Assembly: GCA_000733355.1 (NCBI GenBank)
Contig: JNVV01000010.1
Span: forward strand, 858,244 to 922,243
DNA from: Falciphora oryzae
Taxonomy: Eukaryota > Ascomycota > Sordariomycetes > Magnaporthales > Magnaporthaceae
DNA: 64,000 nt
Reading direction: 5' to 3'
Shown: piece by piece, positions 45,402 to 58,001 of the stretch
Layout: the number at the start of each line of letters is the position of its first letter
Position numbering within the stretch: the first letter of the stretch is position 1
Made by a program: the position numbers and the translations under genes
Notes under the pieces: generated by a model
The model's input: only the letters and a program-made list of their open reading frames with translations
What the model was told of the DNA's origin: nothing
The model's database searches: none

Positions 45402-48265
45402 TCACTGTGCCTGACTCGGGCGCTCGTCGCGTGGCAGCGCTTTGCGGAGCGGCTCCAGCCCGAAGATCTCGTCCGACGTGGGCGCCCTGCGTCGCCCCGC
45501 CTCGGCCTCGTCAGTGCTCACCACCTCGCCAAACAAAAACGCGTTGCGCTCCCTGCTGCCGGCCGCGCTGCTGCTACCGCCCCCATTTGCCGACACCCGC
45601 TTGCGGTGCGCTGGCGGGGCCGACGACGACCCAAAGGGGCTTCCCCGTGATGATCGTAGCAGCGATGGCGACGACGGTCCCGTAGCCGCGGCCGACGACG
45701 GTGGCGTGTCTGGCTCCAGCATCCAAGAAAACGAAGACTGGGCGATTGTGGACCGGGTGGGGATGGGCGCCGAAGGCCGTTGGTTCCCCGCCGTCGCCAC
45801 AGCCACCGGTGGGGGCGATGCGACCAGGGGTGGTGCCGTCATCTCGTCTGCAGGTGCTGGCTCCCATGGACCTGCATCTGGGGCCGATGATGGGGTCGCC
45901 AGCCCAGGCCCGTCCGTGTCCATCCGGCCGTCCGCATCGCCATGGCCATCTGCTGGCTCGGGCTCCTCGGCAAGCACGTTGGGGTCAGGCAAGCCCATCA
46001 CCATTGGTGTGTCCATCCGCGCTGTTCGCTCGTGACTGCCGCCCTTCGAGTCTGCCAAGGTCATTCCGAGGTCATCCCTCACTGCATCGAGCACGGCCGC
46101 TGTGCTGGTCACCACGGGTGTTGTGTCGAGTGCCACCCTGGCCAGCGAGCTCTGTCTGCTGGCCACCCGTGGTTCTCCAGTCGTCGCCACGTTCGGTTCC
46201 TCATCTGGGAGCTGCAATGTCGAGTCCTCCAGGTAGACCTGCACGAATTGCACGCGCGCCGCCGCCGTCTCGATGGCCGTTTTGTGTGCGCTTCTGGCGG
46301 CCTCATCCCCAAGGGTGTTGGATTCTGTGGCCAATTTCCTTAGCTCGGCGACGGCGCTGTCCAGTATGGTCGCCAGTTGGCGGTTCCTCTTGGCCGTGAT
46401 CGATCCGCGCGTCTCGCCTGAGACTGGGGAGATCACCCCGGGGCTCCTGCTATTACCCGACGCAGCCGCCGCCTTGCGTGCCTCCTGGATCCCCTGTTGC
46501 ACATTGCGCCGGATCTCGCCAACGGCGTCCCGCACGGCCTGGTTGAGCCCCAGACGCTCGCCACGCTCAAGGAAATTCTTTGCCGCGCCCTGAAAGAGCG
46601 CCTCGACACTCCCTTGCTGCTGAACGAACCGGGCTGCAGCAGACGGAGACGACGACGAAAACAACAGCGGCGACGGGCGAGCGCCAAGAGACCGTGGTCG
46701 CAGCCCGGCGAAGCCAGCAGCTACCAAGTTCGGGGTCGACGGCCGCGAGCCGCTCCCAGCTGTGGAGGCAGGTGGTGTTGGCGGGGAACGGCCAGTATAC
46801 TTCATCACCAGTGCCGCCCCGCCTGCCTGGTTCAAGTGGCCCTTCAGGTAGACAGCGTCATCGACGAAAGTGTGCGGGCCGTGTGGTGGTTGAGGGGGCG
46901 GATACTTTAGGAGCGTCTGCAACGCTGACGAGTAGTCCATTTCTAGCACTGAGGATCAAGAGATCAAAAAAAGGCACGAATCTGTGTTAGTAGAGCCGTG
47001 CATCCGTTGGAACATGCAAAGCAGCAAAACGAATAAGAGCGGCATGTGTCTTACAAGTCCATCGTATCCTGATGAGCATGGCGACGCAGACCAGGTCGAT
47101 AAGCTCTAGCGTGGGATCAAACGCAAACATGGTGTCCCAAAGTACGAGCTGTTGCTCAAACGGGAATTCACGGCCGAAAAGGAGGCGTATCCAGCGTCTG
47201 TTGGAGACGGTGCATTCTTTGTGAGCACGTTGAACCCTTGGTTTCTCTTTTTGACGGTGGCTTTGCTACCGCCACGGGTTAGGAAGCACTTACATGAGAA
47301 ATATCTGTGGTAGTATTTCGAGGGCTTTGAGATGGTTTGCCAGCTCCGGGTCCACGCTCATCAGCGTGACCTCGTGTATTTGCCGGCTCCTCTCCACGAT
47401 CGCACTCTGTCCTCCCGATCCAGCGGGGCAAGCGGAATCGGACGGAGAACCGCTGATCTCATAGAAGGCCGTGGCCTTGGCCATGACGGCTGAAAAGAGC
47501 GCAAAAGAGTCGTGCTCAACAAAGCACGAGTCAAGCATCTCGACCATGGCTGGGTCGGCCAGGCCGTCGGCGGATGCGGCGGCGCGGTCGAGTGCGTCCT
47601 GGTGCACAACATAGACGATTGGGGCCAGCAGCTCGTGCATTCCCTGGCGGTAGCCGCCGGCCTCAGGGTGGGTCTTGCAGTACAGGAAGAGCACGTCCAG
47701 AATCAGGGTCTGGATGGCGGGCTCGTGGTAGAAAGAGGGCTCGTCGGGAAGCCGCCTGACGTCCTGCAGGATCTCGGCCCTGACCAGCTCGTCGTGGCGG
47801 AACGCATCCCAGGGAGACTCTGGAACGTCGGCCAAGGGGTCGAGTGGGAGCTCGGCAAGCCTCTCGGGGTGCTTGATGTAGAACAGTTGGCGGTCCCTCA
47901 GCGAGCTGTACGAGTTCCTGGACTCCAGCAGAGTGTGGGACCAGTCCGCAGCAGGTACGCTTTGGAACAGGAGAAAGGCCTGTCAGCCAAGGTTAGCATC
48001 CATACCAAGTCCCAGATGGCACGCACCCGAGGCCGGCATGCGCGTCACAAGACATACCTTCCAGCAGACCGACCGACATCCGGCGATACATGGGCTTTCG
48101 GGGCCGTTGAATTTGACCGCCCTCTGCAGCTCGGCAAAGCCGGCGCTATGCTTGACCGTTTCCTGCCATCGACCCCTGTCCGTGGCCGGCGGGTGTCAGC
48201 CTCGGAACTGAGACGGGCGTGAAGTCGGAGAAATTGACGTACCTGCTTTCGTCCAAGGACCTCAT
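45402..48265 (-). CDS. TBC-domain Rab GTPase-activating protein, five exons
   Basis: Exons on minus are 48265-48243, 48175-48058, 47979-47294, 47197-47055 and 46948-45402 (838 aa). All four introns (67, 78, 96 and 106 bp) have GT-AG ends and keep one frame. TBC proteins speed GTP hydrolysis by Rab proteins in membrane traffic. The domain (about residues 30-330) shows RSVCWK, ILQDVRRL with the catalytic arginine (Arg122), and GYRQGM with the catalytic glutamine (Gln159), so activity is expected. The start MRSLDES, then GRWQETVKHSAGFAELQRAVKFNG, fits the TBC1D5-like group, which regulates Rab7 and retromer; that placement is by resemblance only. The C-terminal 400 residues are Ser/Pro/Ala-rich with one helical patch near VRDAVGEIRRNVQQGI. 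It is divergent from the next gene. Confidence 0.88.
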
Positions 48266-49324
48266 TGTGTGGGCAGGTGCTTCGGTAGTGACGTATCCGG
48301 TACGTATAGATCTGGTCCTCTAGCTTTATTGTGATTGCCGAATTTTGGTGCGAGGCGGGTGGTGATGCGCAAGAGTCGAGGGAGGTGGAGAAGAAAAAGA
48401 TATGCAGCTCGGTGAGATAAACGACGGCGGTGAGATTCTTGAAGCAACGAGAATGGCAAAAACCCAAGGCCAGCATTGGAGCTGGCGATGGCCTCTTGAT
48501 TACGTCTAGCCGAGCGAGGTGAGGTCGCTAGGACATATATCCAACCAGAAGGCGAGGGGCCGTCCACCGCCAGGTGAGGCGCCAAGGTCAAAGCACGCGG
48601 GCAACCCCGAAGCTTGGGGTCGCGATGAAATCCAAGGGGCAGTGTTAGTCACCTCAACGATGCGCATTGATATGCAGGTACCGAACGGCTGGATGGATGG
48701 CTGGCTGAGAAGGGTCGGGTTTCCGGCCTGTGTTCCTTTTTGGTGTTTCCCGGCTGTGGGATGGGTCCAGATCAACCGTTTGGATGGCACAGCTGGGATG
48801 TGGCGGGGGAAGGAAGCGGCTCTCACGGCCAATCCCGCTCGTCGCCCAACCACGCTCTCTGACCGCAATACCCCTGTCAGTCAGGGTCTTGCTCTCAGCG
48901 GGCAGGCGTTGCACTGGCAGCTGAACCGTCAGCCTCGAACGCTATACCGTTCTCGAGCATGGATTGGGACAGCGCATCCTTACTGTCCAGCCAGGTCAGC
49001 TAACGAAAAGAAAACCCGTTCATTCCTTGGCTCCGAGCGAGGCTCGACGCCTTTTTAGACGTGTCTGGTTGTTCTGTGTTTCGCAAGAAATGCGACATCA
49101 CGAATCAATCCATTCAACCCACCGCCTATCGCACGCGTCAATCCAATCCAGAGCCCACATCAACCAGCAACCCCTGCTCAATCCTCGTCTGAGCCTGCCA
49201 CTGCCTGCCGGTGGGGTCCCGCCTGCTGCCGCCGATCGCCTTCGATCCGACCAGCCTGGGATCAAACTCAAACCAGCTCACGACACCCGTCTTCACCCCC
49301 GTTGAAGACCGGGATAACTGGGAG
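48266..49324. other. divergent promoter region
   Basis: This lies between the TBC gene (minus) and the WGDF/FGDF-motif gene (plus). Short open frames here lack family features. Confidence 0.4.
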
Positions 49325-51373
49325 ATGTCTGCTGACCTCTTTGCTGAGTTCGGCTCCTCCTCTCAGGATGAGCAGCCGCAGCAGAGAGGCCAGTCCGCCT
49401 CTACGCCCGCACCGCTTTCCTTCGACGACCCCTTCTCCTTCCTCGCCTCCGGTAGTTCGAATTCGGCCTCGTCCAAGCCCTCTGCGCAACCGACGCAGCA
49501 ACAACAGCAGCCATGGCCTCGGCTTCAGCAGCAGCAGCAGCAGCACCCCAGCGCCGGCGTCCCGATAAGCAGCGGTATTTGGGACACGCAACCCATGTCC
49601 GGCTTCAGCAGCGAAGGAACGATCAATAGCAAAGGAGCCAAGAATGCAGCTGAGGACGACGATGGCTGGGGCGACTTCGAGGTTGCAACCCCCAGCGCTG
49701 CTGCTCCCGCGCCCCCGAAACCAGCACCAGGTACCTCCGTCTTCCCTGCCGTCGCCACTGCCTCCTCGTCGGCAGCCCCTACGCCCTCATCCAGACCCCC
49801 ACCCCCTCGAACGAGGGTGATACGGGCCTCTACACTCGACATGATAACCAACAACCTAGTCGACCTTACCGGACCTACAGGACACGCCCCTAAGTTAGGC
49901 ACGTATGCAGAGCGCCCGTCGTGGGAGTTATCGCCTCCGGCCGCGACGTCAGAACCCTCTAGACCCAAGAACTCGGACCCTAACGTCCTCTTCGACGCCG
50001 ACGACTACGACGGTGAGGAGGTTGTGGACGATGATGATGAATTCGGTGACTTCGAGACGGTGGCCCCCGCATCTTTACCACCAAGACCAACGGCACCCGC
50101 CGCTTCCATCATGGATTTCAGTGACGGCTTTGGCAGCGGGCCTGCCACCACGAGCGCCCCAAAAAAGGAGCCGCCTAGCAAGCTGCTCTCTACCCTAAGC
50201 TTCGGCGCGGTTCAGCCCATCGGCAACGCCTACCCGCAGCCCCCAAAGTCCCCATCCTTCAAGGAGCGTAACCCCTTTCCTGGCCTTGCGGTGACTACGC
50301 CTAAAGAAGAAGAGTCCCCGGGTGACGCAGCTTTCAAGTCGAAGACCAAGTCACCCTCGCCAGTGACGGTATGGCCCACGATTGACAGCCAGCCTAAAAT
50401 TGACGATGCCCCTTACCAGGATAGCTGGGATTCTTTTGATAGCCCTATGCCCAAAGGTCAAGACTCTAAACCGGCGGCGCAACAGTCCTCCCCCGGGTGG
50501 GACTGGGACGTTGCCGATGGGGTGGCATCCCCTCCATTTCCCTCTACGTCTAACATCAAGAAGGGCAAAGGATCTCTGACGAATCCGCCAGCGCATACTA
50601 AACAGCGGTCTAGCTGGGACTGGAACTCGACGTCTCCCGATCAGGCAGCCGCGAAGTCCCAGGGGCCGCCGGTCCAGAAGCTGGACGACTCTGCCCCACC
50701 ACCTACCAACGTCCCTCCCCCCTCGATCCTGCTCGCGGCGTTTTGCCCGCTCCTAGAACTTCCCAACAACGCACTTTTCAAGCCAACTGCCACGGCTGCC
50801 GCCGCTGCGTCGTCAGTCAGGAGTCGAGTCCTGGCGGACCCGGCGACGGCGACGTTTCTGCGCGGATATCTGTCTCTAGCGACAGTGGCGGCCCGCGTGC
50901 TCGCCGGCCGGCGGCTGCGCTGGCAACGCGACAAGTTCCTGGCCCAGGGCATGAGCATCTCGGCGGCGCCGGCGGTGGGCAAGGGAGGCGGGATGAAGCT
51001 CGCGGGCGTCGACAAGGCCGAGACAGCGCGCGAGGAACGCGAGGCGGCCGACGTCGTGGCGGCCTGGCGGGCGATCGTGGGGCGGCTTCGGTCCGCGGTC
51101 TCGGCGGCCAATTCTGCATCGCAGCAGCCCCAAGGTCAACAGCCGCTACCCAAAATACCCGAGCTCGTCGACAAAGCTGGCGTGCAGACGGCCAAGATGG
51201 TGCCGACTGCCCCGAAAGCGTGTGTGATCTGCGGGCTCAAACGGGACGAGCGGGTCAAGGGTGTCGATTTTGAAGTCGAAGACAGCTTTGGGGAGTGGTG
51301 GGTTGAGCACTGGGGACACCGCGCCTGTCGCAACTTTTGGGTCGAGCACGAGGTTCAATTACGTCAGAGATAA
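49325..51373 (+). CDS. disordered protein with WGDF/FGDF motifs and Cys/His C-terminus
   Basis: A single frame of 682 aa from the ATG at 49325 (MSADLFAEFGSS). The frame is open upstream to a GTG, which is not a credible start. The first 460 residues are low-complexity (Gln, Pro, Ser) with acidic patches holding DDDGWGDFEV (about residue 112) and DDEFGDFETV (about 239). WGDF and FGDF match the pattern bound by gamma-ear domains of clathrin adaptors (aromatic-Gly-[PDE]-hydrophobic). Near the end a helical region (about 475-625) is followed by CVICGLKRDE and VEHWGHRACRNFW, a possible zinc site (CX2C with His/Cys). I suggest a clathrin-adaptor accessory role in Golgi/endosome traffic, but this is inference; I do not recognise the family with confidence. 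Confidence 0.75.
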   Translation: MSADLFAEFGSSSQDEQPQQRGQSASTPAPLSFDDPFSFLASGSSNSASSKPSAQPTQQQQQPWPRLQQQQQQHPSAGVPISSGIWDTQPMSGFSSEGTINSKGAKNAAEDDDGWGDFEVATPSAAAPAPPKPAPGTSVFPAVATASSSAAPTPSSRPPPPRTRVIRASTLDMITNNLVDLTGPTGHAPKLGTYAERPSWELSPPAATSEPSRPKNSDPNVLFDADDYDGEEVVDDDDEFGDFETVAPASLPPRPTAPAASIMDFSDGFGSGPATTSAPKKEPPSKLLSTLSFGAVQPIGNAYPQPPKSPSFKERNPFPGLAVTTPKEEESPGDAAFKSKTKSPSPVTVWPTIDSQPKIDDAPYQDSWDSFDSPMPKGQDSKPAAQQSSPGWDWDVADGVASPPFPSTSNIKKGKGSLTNPPAHTKQRSSWDWNSTSPDQAAAKSQGPPVQKLDDSAPPPTNVPPPSILLAAFCPLLELPNNALFKPTATAAAAASSVRSRVLADPATATFLRGYLSLATVAARVLAGRRLRWQRDKFLAQGMSISAAPAVGKGGGMKLAGVDKAETAREEREAADVVAAWRAIVGRLRSAVSAANSASQQPQGQQPLPKIPELVDKAGVQTAKMVPTAPKACVICGLKRDERVKGVDFEVEDSFGEWWVEHWGHRACRNFWVEHEVQLRQR

Positions 51374-54300
51374 ACTGGTCGCAAAGGCCACTGCCGCCGG
51401 TTCCATATGAAATTCTGCATTGATTACCTAATCGGGATGCGTGACTGCTCCAGAACTTTGCCAGCTGGCGAAAGAAATCTACTGCGGCCAAGCACAACAT
51501 TTTGCCTGGTCAATTGTATAGCACAAAATTTTACAGGTCCAAGCGTGCTTCGACATTCAGAAGCTTGGTTGACCGGCCGACTGGTAGATTTAACTAAGTG
51601 TGTCTTGGGTGCATGACGCTTGATAGCCTCCCAAGTCGACACCAGCGGACGAGTCGAGTGCTCAGAGTTGAAAGCATGCCTAGAAACCTAATCTCCGTGC
51701 AGAAAGAACAGAAAAAAAAGAACAGCAAGCAAAAAAGCAAGCAAATCGGCAGCTTGTCGATATCACATGAGGCCCGGGAGCGGATGGGGCCGTCCGGGGT
51801 GGGGGCATGCTTATTGGGCGCGCAATGGCCGGTGGCAGTCTTTCGTGGCCGATGCATGCGTCAAGCCCGACCGACGTGTGGGCAAGCAGCTCCCAAGGGC
51901 TAGGGAACTGGGAACCCATGCATGCGTCCCAACAGAGAAGAAGCACACCCAAGCTCACCCCTTGCTGGGACGAATGAGGTGCCATGTGTCAACTGTTTCC
52001 CGCACATAAGCGAGGGGGGAGCTACTGCACGCAGCAAGAACCCGGCATGGATGCACGCAGCTGGGGCGGGCTGCTTTTTCTTTGCTTGTGGGCTCCCGGC
52101 AGAAAGCTTGCGAGGCCCGTTTTTAGGAGCCTGTCCGCGGCCTGCGTCGACGAGACGGTCGGCGTTCTTCACGCAGTGATACCCAACGTCCGGCGTTCGA
52201 GGTAGGCACCTAGCCAGAGACCGGTGGCTTCCCGACCAGCTCTAGCTACGTCTCTAGCCTCGCCTTCCTACCTCGGCGCTCTCTTCGTGCCTTGGTTTCC
52301 CGATTTGGTGGTGCATGCCAGACCGCCTGTTCCCACCAGACAGGTTCCGCATCCGCATGTGTCTCTTGCAGTCGCCGACTTTCGCCGGCCTGTGCACGTA
52401 CCCCGCAAACACTTGATGCGATCCGCAGGCAAGCGAGGACTCATGGATGTGTATGTATGTATGTACGTAGCATGTACAGGTAGTCCACAGAGGCACGCAC
52501 GCACAGGGCGACGTGGCTGTGGATGGGTGTGGACGCCTTGACGTCTGGACCTCCCGTCTCCGGCATGCCGCCATCAATGCCCAATGAGCGAGCAAGGAGC
52601 GGCTCCCCAGCAATTCACAGCATTGGACACCACCCCTGGTCTGCATAGGGAAAGAGTGGGAGGGCGGCAAATAGGAGCGCGCAGAGCGGCACCTCTATGG
52701 GCTTGTCCCAGCTCTAGCTCAGAAAAACGGGCGCATTCGAGGGCTCTGAGTGGCGGGGTGTGCACAACCACCACCACCACCACCACCACCACACTCCCAT
52801 AACGGCCCACCTACATACCTACATTTGATATCTCGTGCTTTGCTTGGCAGCTTAGACTCTGTGGGGACAACCGTGGGTTACCCACGAGAGCACGACAACA
52901 CGAACGCGTGGGTGGCTCCGCTGAGGGGGTCCTGGCTTCAACGCTGTGTTACCGACCGACGGAGGGTCATTGCGGAGGACGGAGGCTGCTGGCGACGCGT
53001 GGTGGTGGTGCTAGCACATCAAGCAGTCGCTAGCCAGCGCAGACATGTGGAATGGAGGTATGTGCCGCTGCTAAAGTATGGGCATCCCAAATGCTGCTGG
53101 GATCCATCTCACTTGCCGCCGGTCAGTTGCTTGGGCCTTGGCTTCCACCACGTAGCTGGTGACATCAAGCCATTGAGAGCGCACATGGATCAATCCTGCA
53201 TGGTGTCAGGGTGCGAGGCGACTGAACTCGCGTCTCGTTTAAACAAACTACGGCTGGTGGCGGGAGGGGCAGGAGGCACGATGGGGAGCTCGAGCTTTGG
53301 GGCTGGATCGCAAACGCTTGCTGGAACGTTCCTGCCATGTGCTGCTGCGACTGCTCGAAGCGGGCAGGCAGGGCAAATTTAGGTCCAGTGTGATCGCGAC
53401 GGACGGGCAGCCAGTGAAGTGATCAAAGCCAATGCTATGCTGCATGAAGGTTGAAGCGGAGAAGGGCAAGAAGCCAAAACACGCCGGATCCAGCGGGCAG
53501 CTTCGTCCTCGCCATTTCCACCAGCCTCAACTCTTTCCCTCCTCTCCCTCTCTCCCTCTCTCTTCCGTGCTGTCCCTCACCCGTCCGCTTTAGCCTTTTG
53601 GTGTGCCGCCCCGAACAACAGCGCACTGAACCACCGCCAGCTCGATCCCCGGAGTGGCCTGCCCGGCTCACAGTGAGTGACCCGACCCTGTGCAGTCCTC
53701 ACTTGACACACCCAAACACGACCCTCCCGACTCTCTTCCCTCAATCTCTCCCCTCTCGACAAAGCCTCCCGTCCCCAATTCCACCACCACCACACAACTG
53801 CTCGCTGGCTCCCATCTCCAGCCAATTCCCATCGCCTCGCCCTCCCCGCTCCTCCTTTCCATCTCCTCCCCTCTCCCTTTGTTCTCTTCGGCCTTCCGAG
53901 CCCTCGCCGCACCTCTGCCTCCGCGCGTCTTGAACCCCAACCGTCCCCGTTCGGCCGCCAGCCCTAGCTCTGCGCCATTGTCTCGGCCCGTTGTTGGGAG
54001 TGCCCTACCAGCTTGTATCGCTCCCCTCCCGAGCCCTGCGAGCCAACCAGCTCTGGGTCCCCCTCCGGCCGCCGCCCCGTCACAGCCGCCTCGTCTAATC
54101 GCGGCCTTATCTTGCTGCTAACCCCCCGGCCACCAACCGAAGTCACCGCCAAAAAAAAAAAAAAATCCCACACCCCCGCCTCTGGGAAAAAATTCCCAGG
54201 CCATTGACCAAGCTTTTCCTGCCTCCTCGAGAAAAGGTATGCCATCGCCCCGCCTTTGCCTGACTGTTTCGGGTATCTTCTTTGTCTTGTGAATTTTTCT

Positions 54301-54852
54301 TTTTTGCGGAATTTTCATCTTTTTTCGTTTTCTTTTTTTTTTTTTTTTGATTTTATTTTCAAAATATTCCACCGACATCGCGTTTTTCCCCTTGCGCCGC
54401 CTCGCGTCCCGATTCAGAGACCAAGCAGCAACTCTTGAAAGAGCACTTGCACTGAATTGTGTGGCTCGTGCTGTAGATCCCCCGGACCAGCCTCAACTTC
54501 CCCGCGGGCACACAAAAGCATCATTCTTCCAGCCCTTGTCGCATCCCACGGCAGTCACCTTTTCTGCATCCAAGTGCCGTCGCGTGCACATGCGATCGGC
54601 GTCACTGTCGTCCTGACTTTGCCCTCACTAACGCGCCGCGTGGGGTCAGCTAGCCGAGAACTTGTGGCAGTCCTATCCCGCCCTCTCTTTGCGCGCGACA
54701 GCGAACCTTGTCGGCCCCGTCAGCTTTAATTCTCCGCCGCATCAATCTACACCACCCCTCGCAGCCTTGCGAGCGAGTACGTGGGCCGTCGCCATTGCCC
54801 GCGCAACACTTTGCGTCTGCACTCTAAATCCGCCCCTCAACCTCAAGCCACC
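51374..54852. other. intergenic region of about 3.5 kb with CT-rich leader
   Basis: No gene is supported between the WGDF-protein stop and the KH gene. An ACC trinucleotide repeat lies at about 52767-52792. From about 53480 the plus strand is C/T-rich (CTCTCCCT repeats near 53530-53560 and a T run near 54331-54348), typical of a long 5' UTR, perhaps with a spliced leader intron, for the KH-domain gene. The plus-strand frame at 53451-53933 is probably a translation of this leader rather than a gene. Confidence 0.45.
52767..52792. repeat. (ACC)n microsatellite
   Basis: About nine tandem ACC units in non-coding sequence. Confidence 0.9.
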
Positions 54853-56101
54853 ATGTCCGCGTCGGACGCTTTGGCGAATGACCTTGGCGACAGCTTGGAT
54901 CACCTCAAGGTGGGCGATGACGAGCCGCGCCTGGGTCCCGACGGAGAGCCCGCACCCAAGACCGACGAGGAGTATGCCCAGGCCCAGCTTACTGTGCGCG
55001 CCATAGTCTCCTCGAAAGAGGCCGGTGTCATCATCGGCAAGGGTGGGAAGAATGTCGCGGACCTGCGCGACGAGACGGGTGTCAAGGCCGGCGTCAGCAA
55101 GGTGGTCCAGGGTGTGCACGATCGCGTCCTGACCATCACAGGCGGCTGCGACGCTATCTCCAAGGCATATGCCGTTGTGGCGCGTGCCCTCCTCGAGGGG
55201 GCCCCAACCCTAGGGATGGGCGGGGTCGTCCAGAGCAATGGGACACACCGTAAGTGCTAAATGAGCCCCAAGTTTACACCTGTCTGGCCCCTGCTTACAC
55301 CCGACAATAGCCATCAAGCTCCTCATCTCCCACAACCAGATGGGTACCATCATTGGCAGGCAAGGTCTGAAGATCAAGCACATACAGGACGTCTCTGGCG
55401 TCCGCATGGTCGCGCAGAAGGAGATGCTGCCCCAGTCTACCGAGAGGGTGGTTGAGGTCCAGGGCACGCCCGAGGGCATCCAGAGGGCTGTCTGGGAGAT
55501 TTGCAAGTGTCTGGTGGATGACTGGCAGCGCGGCACCGGAACCGTTCTGTACAACCCTGTTGTCCGGACGCAGCCCGGCGGCGCGCCACCTCTGACCACC
55601 GGAGGACCTAGCTACAACAACACTGGTGCCAGGGGCGACTACGGTGGCAGCCCTAGGGTCACGCGCACCGGGAACGGCGCTGACTTCAGCAACGGCGGCC
55701 CGCGCTCGTACAACCGTCGCTCCGATTCGGACGCGGCCAACCGGGGCCCTCCAACTCACGACGAGAATGGCGAGGAGATACAGACCCAGAACATCAGCAT
55801 TCCCGCCGACATGGTTGGCTGCATCATCGGCCGGGCCGGCAGCAAGATTAGCGAGATTCGAAAAGCATCGGGCGCCCGCATCTCCATCGCAAAGGTGCGA
55901 TTTACCCCGCCTGAATCCGAGCTGTGTTCTCCCGCTAACGTGTTCTTCTTCTTTTGCGCTTAGGCTCCTCATGACGAGACGGGCGAGCGCATGTTCACCA
56001 TCATGGGCTCTGCCAAGGCCAACGAAAGCGCCCTGTTCCTGCTCTACGAGAACCTCGAAGCCGAGAAGATGCGCAGGAGCCAGGCCACCCAGCCAGAGTA
56101 A
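54853..56101 (+). CDS. triple KH-domain RNA-binding protein, three exons
   Basis: Exons are 54853-55249, 55311-55894 and 55964-56101 (372 aa). The ATG has a strong context (CCACC before it). Introns are 61 bp (GTAAGT to AATAG) and 69 bp (GTGCGA, CTAAC branch site, CTTAG). Three KH domains are visible by their GXXG loops: IIGKGGKN (about residue 60), IIGRQGLK (about 147) and IIGRAGSK (about 310), the last completed only after intron 2. A Gly/Asn/Arg-rich spacer separates KH2 from KH3. The layout matches the PCBP/hnRNP-K-like group, with yeast Pbp2 and fission-yeast Rnc1 (which stabilises phosphatase mRNA in MAP-kinase signalling) as relatives. Which one is the ortholog cannot be told here. Expected role: binding C- or U-rich mRNA to control its stability or translation. 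Confidence 0.9.
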
Positions 56102-58001
56102 ACCGGGTTGCATGATGTAATGTCTTGCCAGACAGCCATTCGTCACTACGCCCTCTGCTCCAGCCTAAACATCTCTACGTTTATATCTGGGGCGTTCCTT
56201 ATTCCAACCGAACAGTCTTGTCCCACTTGGGGTCCTCTAATTCTTATTTCTTCTCAGTCGGACTTTGGTAATCCCTTCGTTTCTCCGAGGCATATCCAGA
56301 CCTGACTTGCCGCAAGGCTGACTGTCCCATTTTTGGCGGGCCGGGACGGCGACACCACGATGCGATGACAAATTATTATTCCTCGACCTAAGCTTCTACC
56401 AGCCACTACTCCATCTCGACTTTCACATGTTCCCCCTCTCCTTATCATTGCCGAAAAACGAAGCCCTCATCACACCCGGAAAAAAAAAAAAAAAAAAGAG
56501 AAGTTTAAAAAAAGACCAAACAAACCAAAAAGGTCACTGGCAGGACACGTTCTCATACCACCGACCTCACTCATTCAGCCCGGAGTCTCTTTTTTCCCCA
56601 TGATCCTCTCTGCTTTTACTACCGTCACACGGGTTCAACCGACGAAGATTGGTCTAAAAGAACGACCAGACGACGACGGACAGGGTTCAGTGCCCTGGAT
56701 ACGACTGATACGACGATTTCGCACGAAATTACGCCTTTGGCAAGTCCTCGGTATATGCCAGCTTTGTCATAGACCGACCATTGCCCCTTTTGTCGGATTC
56801 GACCTTTCATGTATCGAAGTTTTCCATTTTTGACCAGACGCGAGGGCTAGAAATATGCGACTAGCTCACTTGCTCTGGCGCAACGGAGGGCTTTTCGCGA
56901 ACGGTCTCCTGTTGCCCTCCCCTTTCCTCGGCTCGAATCGATGTTCTCAGCACGAACTTCCCCTCTCTCGCCACGCCGCCGTCGAACCTGTTCGATCGCT
57001 CGTCTGTACCCATTCTCTGCTCCATCATGACGCCAAGACGCCCACAACCCCGACAAAAATATGCACTTTCATATCATGTGTCCTCCTTTTACCTGAAAGC
57101 AGACATTTTTGTACTCGCGCAGTTTGAGGTTGAACACATGGCTTGGGCCGGACGGAGGCGGCGTCTCGGAGTGAAACCCCCCAAAAATACCCTCGAAGAT
57201 TTTACCATAGCAATAGTGTCTGTCATCCATATCGTCTTTTTTTGCTGTCGTTGTCATACTTAATCGCGGCTACGATATTTTACCGGAAAAACAAAAGTCC
57301 TCAAACCACGCGATTCTTGCCCTTGGAAACAACTAGAAGACGTCTATGTTCGAGAAACACCTTGTAGACTGGCAGGACTCCAGAGGGAGCTGTCGGTGAC
57401 CCTAGGCGCCCGAGCTGCTTCATGGTAGCTTCATACCAGTTGACAATTCAAGGCCACGCGTATGTGTAAGGTTAAGCTCCCTGCTCAGCGCCAAGACGGC
57501 TCCGGGTCTGGATTGCAAGGGTTCAAGCAAGGCCACGGTTTTATGTCGGCGGTAGGTTTTCGGGCCAACGATGGTGGGGTACCTGGGTCGGGACGACGGG
57601 CTAGCTGCCGACCAAGAGGCGGCTCATTGGCATGCATCCGATAACCGATAAGCATAAAAATAGCTGGGTGGCGGAGACGTGGTGCGCCGCCCCGTGGGGT
57701 TGAATTTCAGGGGAGTTCCAGCGATGATGCCAGCTTGTCAGCTTTGTGACCGCGAAGCGCGCGATTCTCGTTCAGTCGCGTGTCTCTCACATCATTCTCT
57801 CTTCATCTCTGCCTCCAATTTTCTTCCGCCACCCTCACTGTCACCAATTGAATAGGGCATCCCACTACCATCCCCCTCGTTTGGTAACTTCATCCCGCGC
57901 TTTGCTTCGGCGGCGACCCTCGGCTCAATCTCTTGTCCAACCACCACATAGCCAGTACCAGCGCCGGCCAGCACCAGCACCGCACTCGATTGGTCGCAAC
58001 G
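56102..58001. other. intergenic, KH gene 3' side to HUT1 promoter
   Basis: 1.9 kb between two plus-strand genes. An A run near 56480-56497 and AT-rich parts to about 57300 suggest 3' UTR/terminator sequence. CT-rich sequence before 58002 looks like the HUT1 5' UTR. No gene was seen. Confidence 0.4.

Noticed and set aside
49211..49324. Upstream extension of the WGDF/FGDF protein
   Set aside because: The extension starts at GTG; the first ATG in frame gives a convincing MSADLFAEF start.
53451..53933. Plus-strand Ser/Pro/Leu-rich frame of 160 codons
   Set aside because: It translates a CT-rich stretch best explained as 5' leader of the KH-domain gene.
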